NCBI RefSeq assembly: GCF_000802155.2
Contig: NZ_JQGJ02000004.1
Coordinates: forward strand, 124,001 to 188,000
Direction of reading: 5' to 3'
From: Pseudomonas frederiksbergensis
Lineage (GTDB): Bacteria; Pseudomonadota; Gammaproteobacteria; Pseudomonadales; Pseudomonadaceae
Length of the DNA stretch: 64,000 bases
Positions 36,243-45,876 of this stretch are shown piece after piece. Numbering within the stretch: position 1 is the stretch's first letter; every line of letters starts with the position of its first letter. The position numbers and the translations under genes are program-made. The notes beneath the pieces are model-generated. The model was not told the origin of the DNA, ran no database searches, and was given only the letters and a program-made list of their open reading frames with translations.

Positions 36243-38938
36243 CTACCTTACTCGACCCGCTCGAATGTCCTCGATCAATCTCAGCTGGGAGTCGAACTCA
36301 TCGCGTTGTGCATCCGTGAACCCTGCGCGAAACGGTGCGATCGATGCCATCTCGCGATCGGCGGCTTCAAAGTCTCTGCAGTAGGCCAAGATCACAGCGT
36401 AGAAGCTGCGAGCACTGGATAGCTCACCTAGTAAGTGTGCTTGCTTGATGAGAGGGATAATGTTGCCTCCGACCATCGTCCGTGCAGCATGAAAATCACG
36501 CAGATCCATCATGTCCTGGGCCGCGTCCAGGCCAGTTCTCACAGCCGAACTGAATGACTGGGTACACACAAAGAATTTCCATGCATACAGACGATAGAGT
36601 TGTGGGTTCACCCTGCGTCTTTTCAGTAGGATTGATTTGACCTCATAGGCATTAGCAAGGTGGGTCACCAATGTTATATCCGGAGATAACTCGCTGAGGT
36701 GGTTGACGACTGAGTTGAGCGAGCGTCCGTGTATCCATTGTTCACTTATCTGAAGCAGCTTGAGATGCTCATTGATGACTTTCTCGATTAGTGCTTCGGC
36801 TGCCTTGTCCTCATGGACTCGCCATAGCGCCACCGCGGTGTTGTAATCCAAAGTCAGACGCCGATCTGGAGACAGGGCGGGTAATCTTTTGATGAGCTTG
36901 ATAGCGTCGTGAACACCTTTGGCGTTCTCTTGTAAGCCCTCCCACTCCATATTTTTTGGTGGTAGGAAAGTAACGCCCGATCTGACAGCTCATGATTGGC
37001 TACCAATTGTGCCATCGAGGTCAGAAAGATCGACTTCTGTTCCGGGTTCTCCGTTCGATTGGTAATGAAGAAGAGAGAGTCGAACGCCCAAAATCTGGTC
37101 TCTGCATCAAGCTCAGATGAGCTGGACGCCTTTTCCAGATAATCGATGAGCAGTGGCCCTAGCCCCGTTTCCTGGAAAAGCTCTTCCCCGGCCAGCTCAA
37201 TGAGAAACTCGCTCTCTTCAAGATCGATCAACGTCTTGATGAGCAGCCTGAGCTTATGGTGGCTACGCGTTTGCTTCAGGGAAGTCAGAAGCAGATCTTT
37301 GAGCACCACCTTGGTTGCCAGCAAGCGTGGGTCTGCCATGGCGAGCAACCCGCTTGCTCCAACCAATCGCATGGCATCGTGGAGTTTGATTTCGAGGCTG
37401 CCTTGCACCTCCAGGACGCCGAGCGCACGAAGTGCTCGGATAGCCTGATTAACCGCAGCAGGAGGTGTTGTTGCGTAAGCTGCCATCAAGCTCTGCAGCT
37501 CGTTTTGAGTGATAGCAACATCGACCATGCTCAGAAGGGTAACGATGTGCTGGCTCGGTTCTGGGAGCCCCTGGTACACCTTGGCAAGAATGAGTTCCTG
37601 TGCGGTCGTCTCCAGCGTGGCCTGTTGCTCCAGCGCGGTGCAAAGCTCGGACAGATCTCCCGCATAGTCCTTGGCTGCGAGTCTGGCGGCGCTTTGGAGA
37701 TACAGCGGCATGCCACCTGTCAGTACGCGCACCCTTTCCATTGTCTCAACATTGCCCTTGGCACCCAGGCGAGAGGCTTCCACCGCCACGGAGTCCAAGC
37801 TCCACCCCTGAAGCACCTCCCGGAGCACCCCCGACACTTGCTCCACTTCCTGAATCGACCCGACGGGTTGGCACAGAAGGATGAAGCGCATATGCATGGT
37901 ACAACCGAACACGGCTTGTAGATCTGCGGGAGGAATTTCGTGAGCGTTGTCGATGATCACTAATGGCTCTATGCCTTGTATCTCCAAGTGACGACCCAGT
38001 GCTGTCATCGAGTCGATGCCAGATGCGCCTGGGGCGAAGAGTTCACCAATTTCATGGGGGTTGTCGACCAGCCCGCCTGCGATTTCCCTCACCAGGGATC
38101 GTGCGAACGCTGGGCCCGCGGTCTCACGTGCGTCGAAGTAGATGCACGGTTCCGGGGTATGCATTGCGGCCTGAGCGCACCAGGATGTTTTGCCTGCGCC
38201 GGAGAAGCCGCAGATGATCCGAATGCGCTCGCCGTTGATGAGTGCAGGCTCGTCAATCTGCGGGAGATAGTGGGTTTGAAGCGCCGGCAATCTTTGCAGC
38301 TGCGTCAGTAGCTGCTCGAACAGGGCAGATAGCGATTCTGAATGGAAGGTGTAACCACCTAGATTCTGGTGGCCAGTGGCGGCGGCTTGCACCTTTCCCG
38401 CCAGTTTCCATACCAGCGATTCGGGTACCAATGCCCCATGAGGAATCGTCTCTGCCAGCTTCACACAGTCGGCCACCGCGCTACTCAGATCAGTCCAGCA
38501 ACTCGGTAGGCACGCAAGCTCCGCAGGGAGCGTCTCGCCCGGATGGATGAACTGCACATAATCACCCAATTCACCCTGCTTGATACGGGCACTAAGTTTC
38601 GGGCCAGGGGGCTGGTTAGAGGCAACCACGAAAAGAGGAGTGCCGTGTCGAAGGCCTTGCTCGTGCTGCTCGCGGAGTAGCTTAAACCGGTCTAAAGCAG
38701 TGCCGAGGTCGCTCGGGATTAGGGGATCACTGCGAGTTTTAACCTGGACATAAATCCGGGTATCGGCGAGCACGATTTCGACGTCCTCATCTCGCTCGAT
38801 CACAATACTCAGGACGTTTGATGCCTTGGCTTTGAGTAGGCAAGCCACCGCGAACAGATGCTGATACAGGAAGCCTCCATGGACAGCAGCAATCCGCTTT
38901 TCCTGGGCTTCATCAAGGGTTGGGTAATCGACTGACAT
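36243..38938 (-). pseudogene. Avs-like STAND NTPase with Cap4/DUF4297-type nuclease, one frameshift
   Basis: Read with one correction this is a ~898-residue protein. Residues ~1-200 resemble a Cap4/DUF4297 dsDNA endonuclease: GGFLYQHLFAVACLL, IVIERDEDVEI, and VQVKTR (Glu48, Asp52, Gln65-x-Lys67). A STAND NTPase follows with Walker A GFSGAGKT (244-251) and Walker B LVIIDNAHE (~327-334). The C-terminal ~450 residues are helical repeats. Avs proteins use such repeats to bind a phage protein and then activate the nuclease. At about 36950 the frame breaks in a run of six A (minus strand); one extra A joins YHQK to NMEWEGLQE and restores the last 235 residues. Uncorrected, the product is 694 residues. 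Confidence 0.8.
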
Positions 38939-38966
38939 GACGTGTTCTTCCTGCGTTCCTTGGCAT

Positions 38967-39058
38967 CAACCGCGGAGTGCGTAATTGCATTCCACTTGAG
39001 CAACCGTTTGCATCGCCAACGATCTCCCAATTGCATTCAACCTGAGGAGTCGTTTGCA
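38967..39058. repeat. Array 2 of 23-bp repeats (four units)
   Basis: Four contiguous 23-bp units (38967-38989, 38990-39012, 39013-39035, 39036-39058), each ending TTGCA on the plus strand; a weaker fifth may follow to 39081. Consensus TTC-ACYTGA-N-AGTCGTTTGCA agrees with array 1. It lies 28 bp upstream of the Avs-like start, in promoter position. Confidence 0.75.
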
Positions 39059-39170
39059 CTGGATTTGGCCAGCGCGCTGGGTGTCCATGACCAAAACCCA
39101 GCGCTACGGTCTTTCATAGTGGGCGAAGATTAACCCCTTAATCGGCAGAACACCCAAGAAGGGCGACGCC

Positions 39171-40094
39171 TTAGAGTTCGTGGATATCCACCTGGTACCG
39201 CTTCGGATTCTTGCGAGCCTGGAAAAATTTTGGCTTGAACCCATAGCTCTCAATTGCGTTGATGTGGTCTATCACGTCGGATTGACTCATGCGCATGCCA
39301 AATACGACTTCCTTCAGAGCACTCTGGTTGAAAACCTTGGGCCCAGAACCTTCAACCGTCACATTACCCACCAGGAATGTGTATTTTTCTTTGAGTTGCT
39401 CTTCGGAGTAGTAGGGTGACTGGCTTGGATTCGACCTAAGCCCCTCTAGTTCTCGTTCGTAGTGTTCATCAGGCGCAAAGCTGCTGTTGTACTCCATTTC
39501 GGGTTTAGCCACCGAACGCCACTCGCGCTCATATGCCCAATCTGCTGATTTCTGCAAAAGAGAAATCGCCGCGAGTTCAGCTTCAGTGTGTGAATAGTAT
39601 TCGAGCGTGCGATAGCGATTCTGGTAGATGACCTCTTCAGCAGGTGGTAAGCCTGTCTCGTCCCACTCGAATCCCAAGCACATTCCGTAGTGGTTGGTGG
39701 CGTAGTGAGCCCAGAGCAGAAGATTGTCGGGATTTTCCGCCAACGACACTATTCCGAATGAGTCGATCATGTCCCGGTAGTATCGGTCGTGATCAATATG
39801 GGTGTCGTTCAATACCTTGTCGTATATGCGCTCGATGTTGAATGTCGCATTCGAGTGTGTACCTTGAACGCTGTCGATAAAGCCGCCCCTGCCACGGGCT
39901 CGCTCGCGCAATATTAACCAGTGTCGGTCTATGGCCTCTGCTCGGGACGAGTTAGGCTCTACATTGACTTGCGCGTCGAAGGGGTCGTTGAAGGTTGAGG
40001 CCTTGGCGTAATACAAACTAGACGACGAAAAAATTCGGCGTGTGTTGTCGTTGTCAGCGCTTCCCATTGCGGATCGATACTTGTACAAAAGCAT
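39171..40094 (-). CDS. DUF2971 domain protein
   Basis: 307 residues that begin MLLYKYRSAMGSADNDNTRRI and contain LYYAKASTFNDPFDAQ, DNLLLWAHYATNHYGMCLGFEW and WAYEREWRSV, the conserved blocks of DUF2971. The family often occurs in defence islands and Abi contexts; its activity is not established. AAGGA eight bases ahead supports the ATG at 40094; the longer frame adds 65 unrelated residues. No partner gene is closely spaced. Confidence 0.8.
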   Translation of the reverse strand: MLLYKYRSAMGSADNDNTRRIFSSSSLYYAKASTFNDPFDAQVNVEPNSSRAEAIDRHWLILRERARGRGGFIDSVQGTHSNATFNIERIYDKVLNDTHIDHDRYYRDMIDSFGIVSLAENPDNLLLWAHYATNHYGMCLGFEWDETGLPPAEEVIYQNRYRTLEYYSHTEAELAAISLLQKSADWAYEREWRSVAKPEMEYNSSFAPDEHYERELEGLRSNPSQSPYYSEEQLKEKYTFLVGNVTVEGSGPKVFNQSALKEVVFGMRMSQSDVIDHINAIESYGFKPKFFQARKNPKRYQVDIHEL

Positions 40095-40359
40095 GCTTTT
40101 TCCTTGCGTAAATTTAACCGCGTCCCGGTCATTCAGTCCGTAAGTGTTAAGAGTTTGATATTGGCCACAACAGTCGTAAAACAGTTTGATCCGAGGACAG
40201 CGTTCAGCCTGAATGCGACCGGCATCCAACTTGCTGGAAATCACATGAATCCAGCCCGTGAACACAGGGCAGAAGAGTACCGGGTGCACTCTCCTGCAAA
40301 GGGCCTTCAGTCGGTATTGGCACTTCTGATCTGAGGCTGAACACTTAGGCCACCCAGGG

Positions 40360-41559
40360 TCAGCGACCCCGGGTGAACGGAACTACAACCCCAGGTTCGC
40401 TCGCAGGCTTGGCCTGGGGAGCATTAACACTTTTGAGCTTGGCCAGGTGCACCACAGCACCGTTGCCGCTGAGGTAGCGCAGGGGCAAGCCGGTGAGCAT
40501 CTCGATATCAGTTGCCGACAAGCCAATGTAGCTAGATACCGCATCGACGGGCATAACTCCCGATGACGCCAATAGCTCAATGGTGCGCTTGAGGAGTCGA
40601 GTTTGCTCCGGTGCACGGCCATCATCACCCGGTTCAGCTTTGACGCCCCAACGAGCAGAGCGGCGCTTGAAGAGCAAGCTCTTGGTTTCGTCGTCGATGA
40701 TCTTTAAGGCCCAAAGGCGCATGAACATGGCGGCAACGGATACGCCCCATCGTTGTTTCAGCAACAGGAGGCTGTCCAGCGTGACCGGGCTTCGCACATC
40801 GGCGGCAAAGGTTTCAGCCGGAAGCAGGAACGCACCCGCAAATCGGTGTGCCTGGTCTTCCATCATCTTGTGTCGAACAGGGTCGGTCGAGCGCTCGATG
40901 CCTTTGTGCAGGATCAGGTGACCCAACTCATGAGCCAAGTCGAAACGGCTACGGAAGCCATTTTGCTTGTCCGCTGACAGCAAAATCATCGGGCGACCCA
41001 AAACTTGGCTCCATGAAGAAAGGCCTTCGATAGTCGCGATGCCTGTTTCTTCACGAACCAGAATTACCCCAGCGCCTTCAACTGCCATGGCCAGATCTGG
41101 GATAGCGCGTCGCCCCAGATTCCAGAGCGCGCGGCATTCATCTGCAGCTTCCTCGATATCCGCGCTCGTGATCTGCTCAGGATCAGTGAATGAGCGCACA
41201 GGCAAATTCACGTCTGGAAAATCCACGAATTCGCTGAGGGCCAGCGCGATGTCTTGAGCCCACTCCAACCGGGCTTCGAGCATTTTTCGAGCGTCGGAGT
41301 GCGCCGAGGCGTTGCTCCTGAACAGTGGGAGTGAGCACTTCTCTGGTAAGGGGCGAGTGAACCACTCCGGGGTCACGTTGATGACCTGGGATAGACTCGT
41401 CAACGCCTCAGCTTCAGGGGATTGCTGGCCATTTTTCCACTTGCTCACGGTTGCAGGTGAAACCCCGACCATACTGGCCAGGGCAACTTGAGAAAGGCCG
41501 CGCGCCGAGAGCGCTTGTATCAGCCGCCCCGGCTCAAACCCTGTAATTCCACGACTCAT
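40360..41559 (-). CDS. XRE-ImmA/IrrE metallopeptidase
   Basis: 399 residues. Residues ~10-62 are an XRE helix-turn-helix (GLSQVALASMVGVSPATVSKW), and the middle domain is an ImmA/IrrE peptidase with the zinc motif HELGHLILH (His210, Glu211, His214). Such proteins cleave or regulate repressors, or act as the antitoxin half of a pair. It overlaps the upstream gene by four bases, so the two are coupled. The C-terminal ~100 residues are helical and not recognised. Confidence 0.85.
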   Translation of the reverse strand: MSRGITGFEPGRLIQALSARGLSQVALASMVGVSPATVSKWKNGQQSPEAEALTSLSQVINVTPEWFTRPLPEKCSLPLFRSNASAHSDARKMLEARLEWAQDIALALSEFVDFPDVNLPVRSFTDPEQITSADIEEAADECRALWNLGRRAIPDLAMAVEGAGVILVREETGIATIEGLSSWSQVLGRPMILLSADKQNGFRSRFDLAHELGHLILHKGIERSTDPVRHKMMEDQAHRFAGAFLLPAETFAADVRSPVTLDSLLLLKQRWGVSVAAMFMRLWALKIIDDETKSLLFKRRSARWGVKAEPGDDGRAPEQTRLLKRTIELLASSGVMPVDAVSSYIGLSATDIEMLTGLPLRYLSGNGAVVHLAKLKSVNAPQAKPASEPGVVVPFTRGR

Positions 41560-42200
41560 GATGTTGTTTGCTGTCCTGTTTCGAGTAGGCCTTTCTTGAG
41601 CTTCGGCGTTGCCAGGTCGACTTGCAACTGAGGCGCCTCGTCGTAGCGAGCCAGGAATCGGCCCAATGGCTCACGGAAAAGCCAGCCCTTCATTTTGGTG
41701 TCTGGCACTGCAATGTGTATTTCCAGTGGCCGTTCAGGTTGGTTGGTCAACGAGCCGCTGAAGCACGCTACGAAGAAGAACGTAGCGGTGGTGATAGGTT
41801 CCACAGCAAAAAGCGACGGCTGCACCAGTTGGGTGATCGACTGATTGGCCTCGGCAAGCTGACGGCGGATCGCGCTGCGCCCGCAGTTGTTCCAAGTCTC
41901 CGAGGACATGTTCACCCGGCTGAATTTGAAAATTCCAGCACGCCCCACGACAACGCTGTTGCCTTTGAGCGGGGTGTGGACGGAATCCGCGGCGCGCAGG
42001 GTCTCGTCGAACGCTTCATTCATGAAAAACGCCCGCATCTGACCCAACGCATTCTTACGATGGTTCTCGTCCATGTCCTTTGTCGCTTCATGGGCGCGCA
42101 CTGCACCGACCTCGCAGGCGTCTTCAACGCCCATGATCAGGTCGCGCGGGACGTGCTGGATCAGCAACTCCGGAATGGTAAGGCTGCGGGGTTCAATCAT
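41556..42200 (-). CDS. Hypothetical partner of the ImmA/IrrE protein
   Basis: 214 residues, first gene of a two-gene operon. The N-terminal half is helical, and the middle has a beta-rich part (NSVVVGRAGIFKFSRVNM, ATFFFVACFSGSL). I do not recognise the family. Its conserved pairing with a downstream XRE-ImmA protein in other genomes is plausible, and would suit a toxin-regulator or stress-response module, but I cannot confirm it. Confidence 0.6.
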   Translation of the reverse strand: MIEPRSLTIPELLIQHVPRDLIMGVEDACEVGAVRAHEATKDMDENHRKNALGQMRAFFMNEAFDETLRAADSVHTPLKGNSVVVGRAGIFKFSRVNMSSETWNNCGRSAIRRQLAEANQSITQLVQPSLFAVEPITTATFFFVACFSGSLTNQPERPLEIHIAVPDTKMKGWLFREPLGRFLARYDEAPQLQVDLATPKLKKGLLETGQQTTS

Positions 42201-42375
42201 TGAGTGATTCTCTGGTTTCGAATAACGAGATTATATCCTCAAAAAATTTCGTGTGGATAGGCCTTGTGCCGTTCGTGTTGATATAAAAGCGAGGTTACTG
42301 TCGATGGCCAGCCTGCGATAGGGCGCTGAGCCATGATTGGCCGTGGCGGTTTGATCCGAAACGAGGGGCTGACGA

Positions 42376-42840
42376 TCAGTAGAGGTTTCCTAGGAGGGGA
42401 GGAATGCTCCGTTTGGCTACAGCCGCTTGGTGAACGGAGGAAACTTGGACGGATACCAGGGTCATCTCGGAGCCGGCGTACGTGGTGGGGAAAGCGAGAA
42501 TCGGCAGGCCTGAGTCAAGGGCGATGGCCTTGCCCAGGCCAGTGGTTGAACCACCGCCGATCGCAATCGCATAGTCCGCCCCAAGTTGCCGGGCAACGTC
42601 GCGAGCTTCCCTGGCGGTTTCGATAGGCACACCCGACGCCAATCCAAGAATGAAACGCCCCCCAAGCAGTTGGTCAACGCTGGCTGTCTGCTTCGCAACA
42701 ATCAGTGGGTCGCGCAGCGGTAAAACGATGCCTGCGGTACCGATTGCCACGTTTCGGGTGATCGAGGCAAGGAAGCCAGCATAGACCATCGGATCAAGAA
42801 CCTGTCCGCGCGCGTTGTCTGAGATACTGAGCGTTAAAAG
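42376..42840 (-). pseudogene. Chimeric remnant: luciferase-like monooxygenase joined to maleylacetate reductase
   Basis: One open frame carries two unrelated families. Its first part (GFLASITRNVAIGTAGIVLPLRD, then GGRFILGLASGVP) is from an LLM flavin-dependent oxidoreductase. From about residue 60 it becomes DVARQLGADYAIAIGGGSTTGLGKAIAL and LPILAFPTTYAGSEMT, the NAD-binding core of an iron-containing alcohol dehydrogenase of the maleylacetate reductase type. Both are partial, and the tail after SEMT fits neither. The join is a deletion or recombination scar. Confidence 0.7.
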
Positions 42841-42973
42841 GGGCCCTCAAAGCGTTTTCGTTCTAGAGGGCTCCCCGAATTATTGACTGGACGAATTAGT
42901 GGCAAATTGATGTTGCTGACGCTTTTTATCCGTGTTAGTTGTCTTGGAATCGCAACGTATCAAGGACGACAGC

Positions 42974-44230
42974 ATGGCGGTACAGCTTTTGATTTTCGAT
43001 CTGGATGACACGCTCATCCGCACCGGTGACCTGGAGCAGAGATTTCGTGGTCAGCAGTTTCTAGGCAGGCAGTCGCAGCAGTATGTGGATGATCTCCGCG
43101 CCGCTTATCGTCAGGATCCTGCCCGAATCGTTTACTCGGCACTCACCATCGTAATGCTGCGAGCAAGATTCCCTGGAGCCCGGATTGGTGTTTTCACAAG
43201 GTCACCTAGGCATTACGCAGAAACTCTTCTAGGTGTCGCCTATCCTGGGCTGGCCTGGGATTTCCTTATAGCGTTCGAGGACACAGCGCAACCCAAGCCT
43301 AGTGGTGCGGGTATTCGTGGGGCGATGGCACATTTTAACGTTCCCGACCCCCGGGATGTTTGGATGGTTGGGGATTCCCCCGTAGATATACGAGCTGCCT
43401 ATGATGCAGGCTGCCAGGTCGTTCTTGACACAACCACTTGGCCAAGAATTCCAGCCCCTCGCCGCCGGGATGACTGGAGGGCTCTAGAGAGAATGCCTGA
43501 TGCCATCATCGATGATCCTGTCGATTTGCTTTCCACACTAAACTCCCACGTGTCTTATCTGCCTGTTGCTGAACGCCTGCAGCAGACGGCGTGCGCCCCG
43601 ATTCCGAACCGCCAACCCTTCGCGCGTATGGAGAAGTTCGGCGCTTTCGACCACGAGAGTGTGAAGCATGACATCCACTATTTAGGAAGGCACTTTTCTG
43701 TACAGGCGCAAAACCGTGCGGTTTGGCACCAAGTCACCAACGATATCCATGCCATGAAGAATGCCTTGGTCGTTCCTGATTATTGGGTAGCGGCCATAGG
43801 CGCTTTCCTCCAGAATTTGGTGCGGAGAAACCCGCATCTCACCTTCGGTAATTCCCTCGTAGTGACCGTTGTACCCGCAAAGCCGGGCAGAACCAGGCGC
43901 TTGGAGGCCATGCTGACCCAGCTATCGACTGTCCATGCTCAGAGACCACTTGTGAATGCAGGGGTGTCGTTCACTCCTGACCTCATGCGGTATCGCGAGG
44001 GGGTGCTCTCGCACCACGGCGAGGGCCTGACCAAGGAGCAGCGGATTCAGAACGTTAGGAATCACCTAGAGGTCATAGCAGGATCTGGCTACGAGAATAA
44101 GCATGTGGTAGTCATTGATGACGTCGCCACCACAGGGGCTTCACTCATTTACGCTAGGAAATATCTAATGGCAGCTGGGGCCAGGCAGGTTACGTGCCTT
44201 TCACTGACAAAGGCCATCAATACCCAATGA
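42974..44230 (+). CDS. HAD-phosphoribosyltransferase fusion (ShosT-like)
   Basis: 418 residues. The N-terminal HAD phosphatase domain has LIFDLDDTLIR (Asp9, Asp11) and later WMVGDSPVDIRAA; the C-terminal domain is a ComF-like type I PRTase with the PRPP loop VVVIDDVATTGAS. Start at 42974 is set by AAGGA eight bases ahead. It overlaps the following dprA-like gene by four bases. A HAD-PRTase toxin with a DprA-family antitoxin is the make-up of the ShosTA toxin-antitoxin defence system, where the PRTase is thought to disturb nucleotide metabolism when released. Assignment rests on domain pairing. Confidence 0.75.
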   Translation: MAVQLLIFDLDDTLIRTGDLEQRFRGQQFLGRQSQQYVDDLRAAYRQDPARIVYSALTIVMLRARFPGARIGVFTRSPRHYAETLLGVAYPGLAWDFLIAFEDTAQPKPSGAGIRGAMAHFNVPDPRDVWMVGDSPVDIRAAYDAGCQVVLDTTTWPRIPAPRRRDDWRALERMPDAIIDDPVDLLSTLNSHVSYLPVAERLQQTACAPIPNRQPFARMEKFGAFDHESVKHDIHYLGRHFSVQAQNRAVWHQVTNDIHAMKNALVVPDYWVAAIGAFLQNLVRRNPHLTFGNSLVVTVVPAKPGRTRRLEAMLTQLSTVHAQRPLVNAGVSFTPDLMRYREGVLSHHGEGLTKEQRIQNVRNHLEVIAGSGYENKHVVVIDDVATTGASLIYARKYLMAAGARQVTCLSLTKAINTQ

Positions 44231-45477
44231 TCACGATTTCGCCTTCAACCCAAAAAATGCTCGCCTTATCCATGCTGTCCGGGGTGGGCCCAGCGACCCT
44301 TCGACGGGTTGTATCTCATGGCTTGGTGTCTGCTCCAATCATTGAGCTATCGCTGAGAATACCTGCGATAGCCAAGGCGGTTGCTGCCCCCAGTGCGTGG
44401 GAGCTGGCTCAAGAGCTTGCTCAGAAGCAGCGCGACGCGGCTGAGAAGGCAGGTGCGTACATCATCAGTGCTCTGGATGAAGGCTATCCAGCTTTGCTTT
44501 CCGCCACCAAAGACGATCCCTTTATCCTTTTCGTCAAAGGCACTCTATTCAAAACCCCTGAAAAGTCCGTAGCGATCATTGGCACCCGGCAGCCTACGAA
44601 ACATGGAGAGCTGATCACCCGCCGAATCACTGATTTTTTTTGTGGCCAGCGTTGGAGCGTAGTGAGTGGACTGGCTCTGGGATGCGACGGGATAGCTCAT
44701 CGAGCGGCCATCGAGGCTGGGGGACACACCGTTGCGGTGCTAGCTCACGGGTTGCAGACCGTTGCTCCGTCGCAGCATCGAAAGCTGGCTGAGGAGATAC
44801 TGAACAGCGGAGGCGCTTTAGTTTCCGAGTACAGATTTGGGCAGGGAGCTCTCCCCACCCAGTTCGTGAAGCGTGATCGCACACAAGCTGGCCTAGCCCA
44901 GGGCGTTGTGATGATCCAATCTGACCTCAAGGGAGGCAGTCTCCACGCCTCCAGGGCTGCGCTGGACTACGAGCGTTGGTTGGCTGTGCCATACCCAACC
45001 GCTACAGACGAGTTGGCCAATGAACCGAAGATCCAGGCGAATCTGTTGATTGCGAATTCGGACGCGGACATTGACCGTGCCAATTTGCTCAAGTGTCACC
45101 TCAGTAGGCTTTCAAAAGTAATCGTGTTGCGGGCAAGGGAAGACTATCCCCGACTGGTCTCCGCGTCTGTAGGCGTACTTGAGGCGGAAGAGGAAATGGC
45201 ACTTGATGGCGAGGAGGGGAGAGAGCAAGCATCTCTGGTGCTTGAGAGAGACGATCTTTCCAAAAACAGTCCTGATGACCTTCATTCAAGTGCTGCGCCG
45301 GCTGAAGGAATTTGTCACGATCAGTCCGATCATCAAAGCGATGACGATGGGGGAAGATCTGAGACCGGGAGTCCCGATCAGAGAGGTCAAGTATCAGAGG
45401 TCTCCGGCGGCACTCACAAGGTCGACACTACATCTGAGTCTAAAGCAGACCTGACCGTGCAGCATAAGCTGTTGTAG
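44227..45477 (+). CDS. DprA/Smf family protein (ShosA-like)
   Basis: 416 residues. An N-terminal helical SAM-like part is followed by the DprA Rossmann core: AIIGTRQPTKHGELI, VVSGLALGCDGIAHRAAI, and GGTLH-like GGSLHASRAAL. Residues after ~330 are a Ser/Asp-rich, probably disordered tail. Chromosomal DprA loads RecA on ssDNA; in the pair with a PRTase it acts as antitoxin or sensor. Its start is coupled to the upstream gene, which the longer frame would ignore. It is followed by no clear terminator. Confidence 0.8.
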   Translation: MITISPSTQKMLALSMLSGVGPATLRRVVSHGLVSAPIIELSLRIPAIAKAVAAPSAWELAQELAQKQRDAAEKAGAYIISALDEGYPALLSATKDDPFILFVKGTLFKTPEKSVAIIGTRQPTKHGELITRRITDFFCGQRWSVVSGLALGCDGIAHRAAIEAGGHTVAVLAHGLQTVAPSQHRKLAEEILNSGGALVSEYRFGQGALPTQFVKRDRTQAGLAQGVVMIQSDLKGGSLHASRAALDYERWLAVPYPTATDELANEPKIQANLLIANSDADIDRANLLKCHLSRLSKVIVLRAREDYPRLVSASVGVLEAEEEMALDGEEGREQASLVLERDDLSKNSPDDLHSSAAPAEGICHDQSDHQSDDDGGRSETGSPDQRGQVSEVSGGTHKVDTTSESKADLTVQHKLL

Positions 45478-45612
45478 GACTTCCTCAATATCTGTGAGCG
45501 TTGGCCTCGTTTGCCAATCCAAACAATCCTCTCGTTGTCATATTGATGACCATCAGGATTGCACCACCACCAAGACCCTTCTTGACCCATCGTAGGCAGT
45601 AAATTTCAACCA

Positions 45613-45637
45613 TAAAAAAAGGGCAGCAAAGTTGCCC
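45613..45637 (-). terminator. Terminator of the former porin gene
   Basis: GGGCAGC/GTTGCCC stem (one mismatch) with a three-base loop, with eight plus-strand A/T-rich bases (mostly A) giving a U-tract on the minus strand. It lies 27 bp past the stop of the OprB remnant. Confidence 0.65.
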
Positions 45638-45663
45638 AAAACCCACACCAGAGAGAGCGTTAA

Positions 45664-45775
45664 TCAGAATTTGGTCTGCAGCTTGATGCCAGCGACCAGC
45701 GCGTTGTCCACATGATCAGTGCCGCCAGGATGGACGATGTATTGCACGTTCGGGCGAACGGTGAGCCAGGCTGAC
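45664..45775 (-). pseudogene. OprB-family carbohydrate porin, C-terminal fragment
   Basis: The frame reads AWLTVRPNVQYIVHPGG, DHVDNALVAGIKL, ending QTKF. That is the last two beta strands and terminal Phe of an OprB porin. The rest (~400 residues) is absent. Its original terminator is kept downstream. This is core-genome debris left in the island. It is bounded upstream by a tandem duplication of a 17-bp unit (45772-45805). Confidence 0.7.
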
Positions 45776-45876
45776 TGCCATGGAACACTGACTGCCATGG
45801 AACACAGCCAATCGTCAAAATGGGCAGGCAGGTATTGCGCCAGATTCTACCAGCAGTACCTAACACAGACTCAGGA

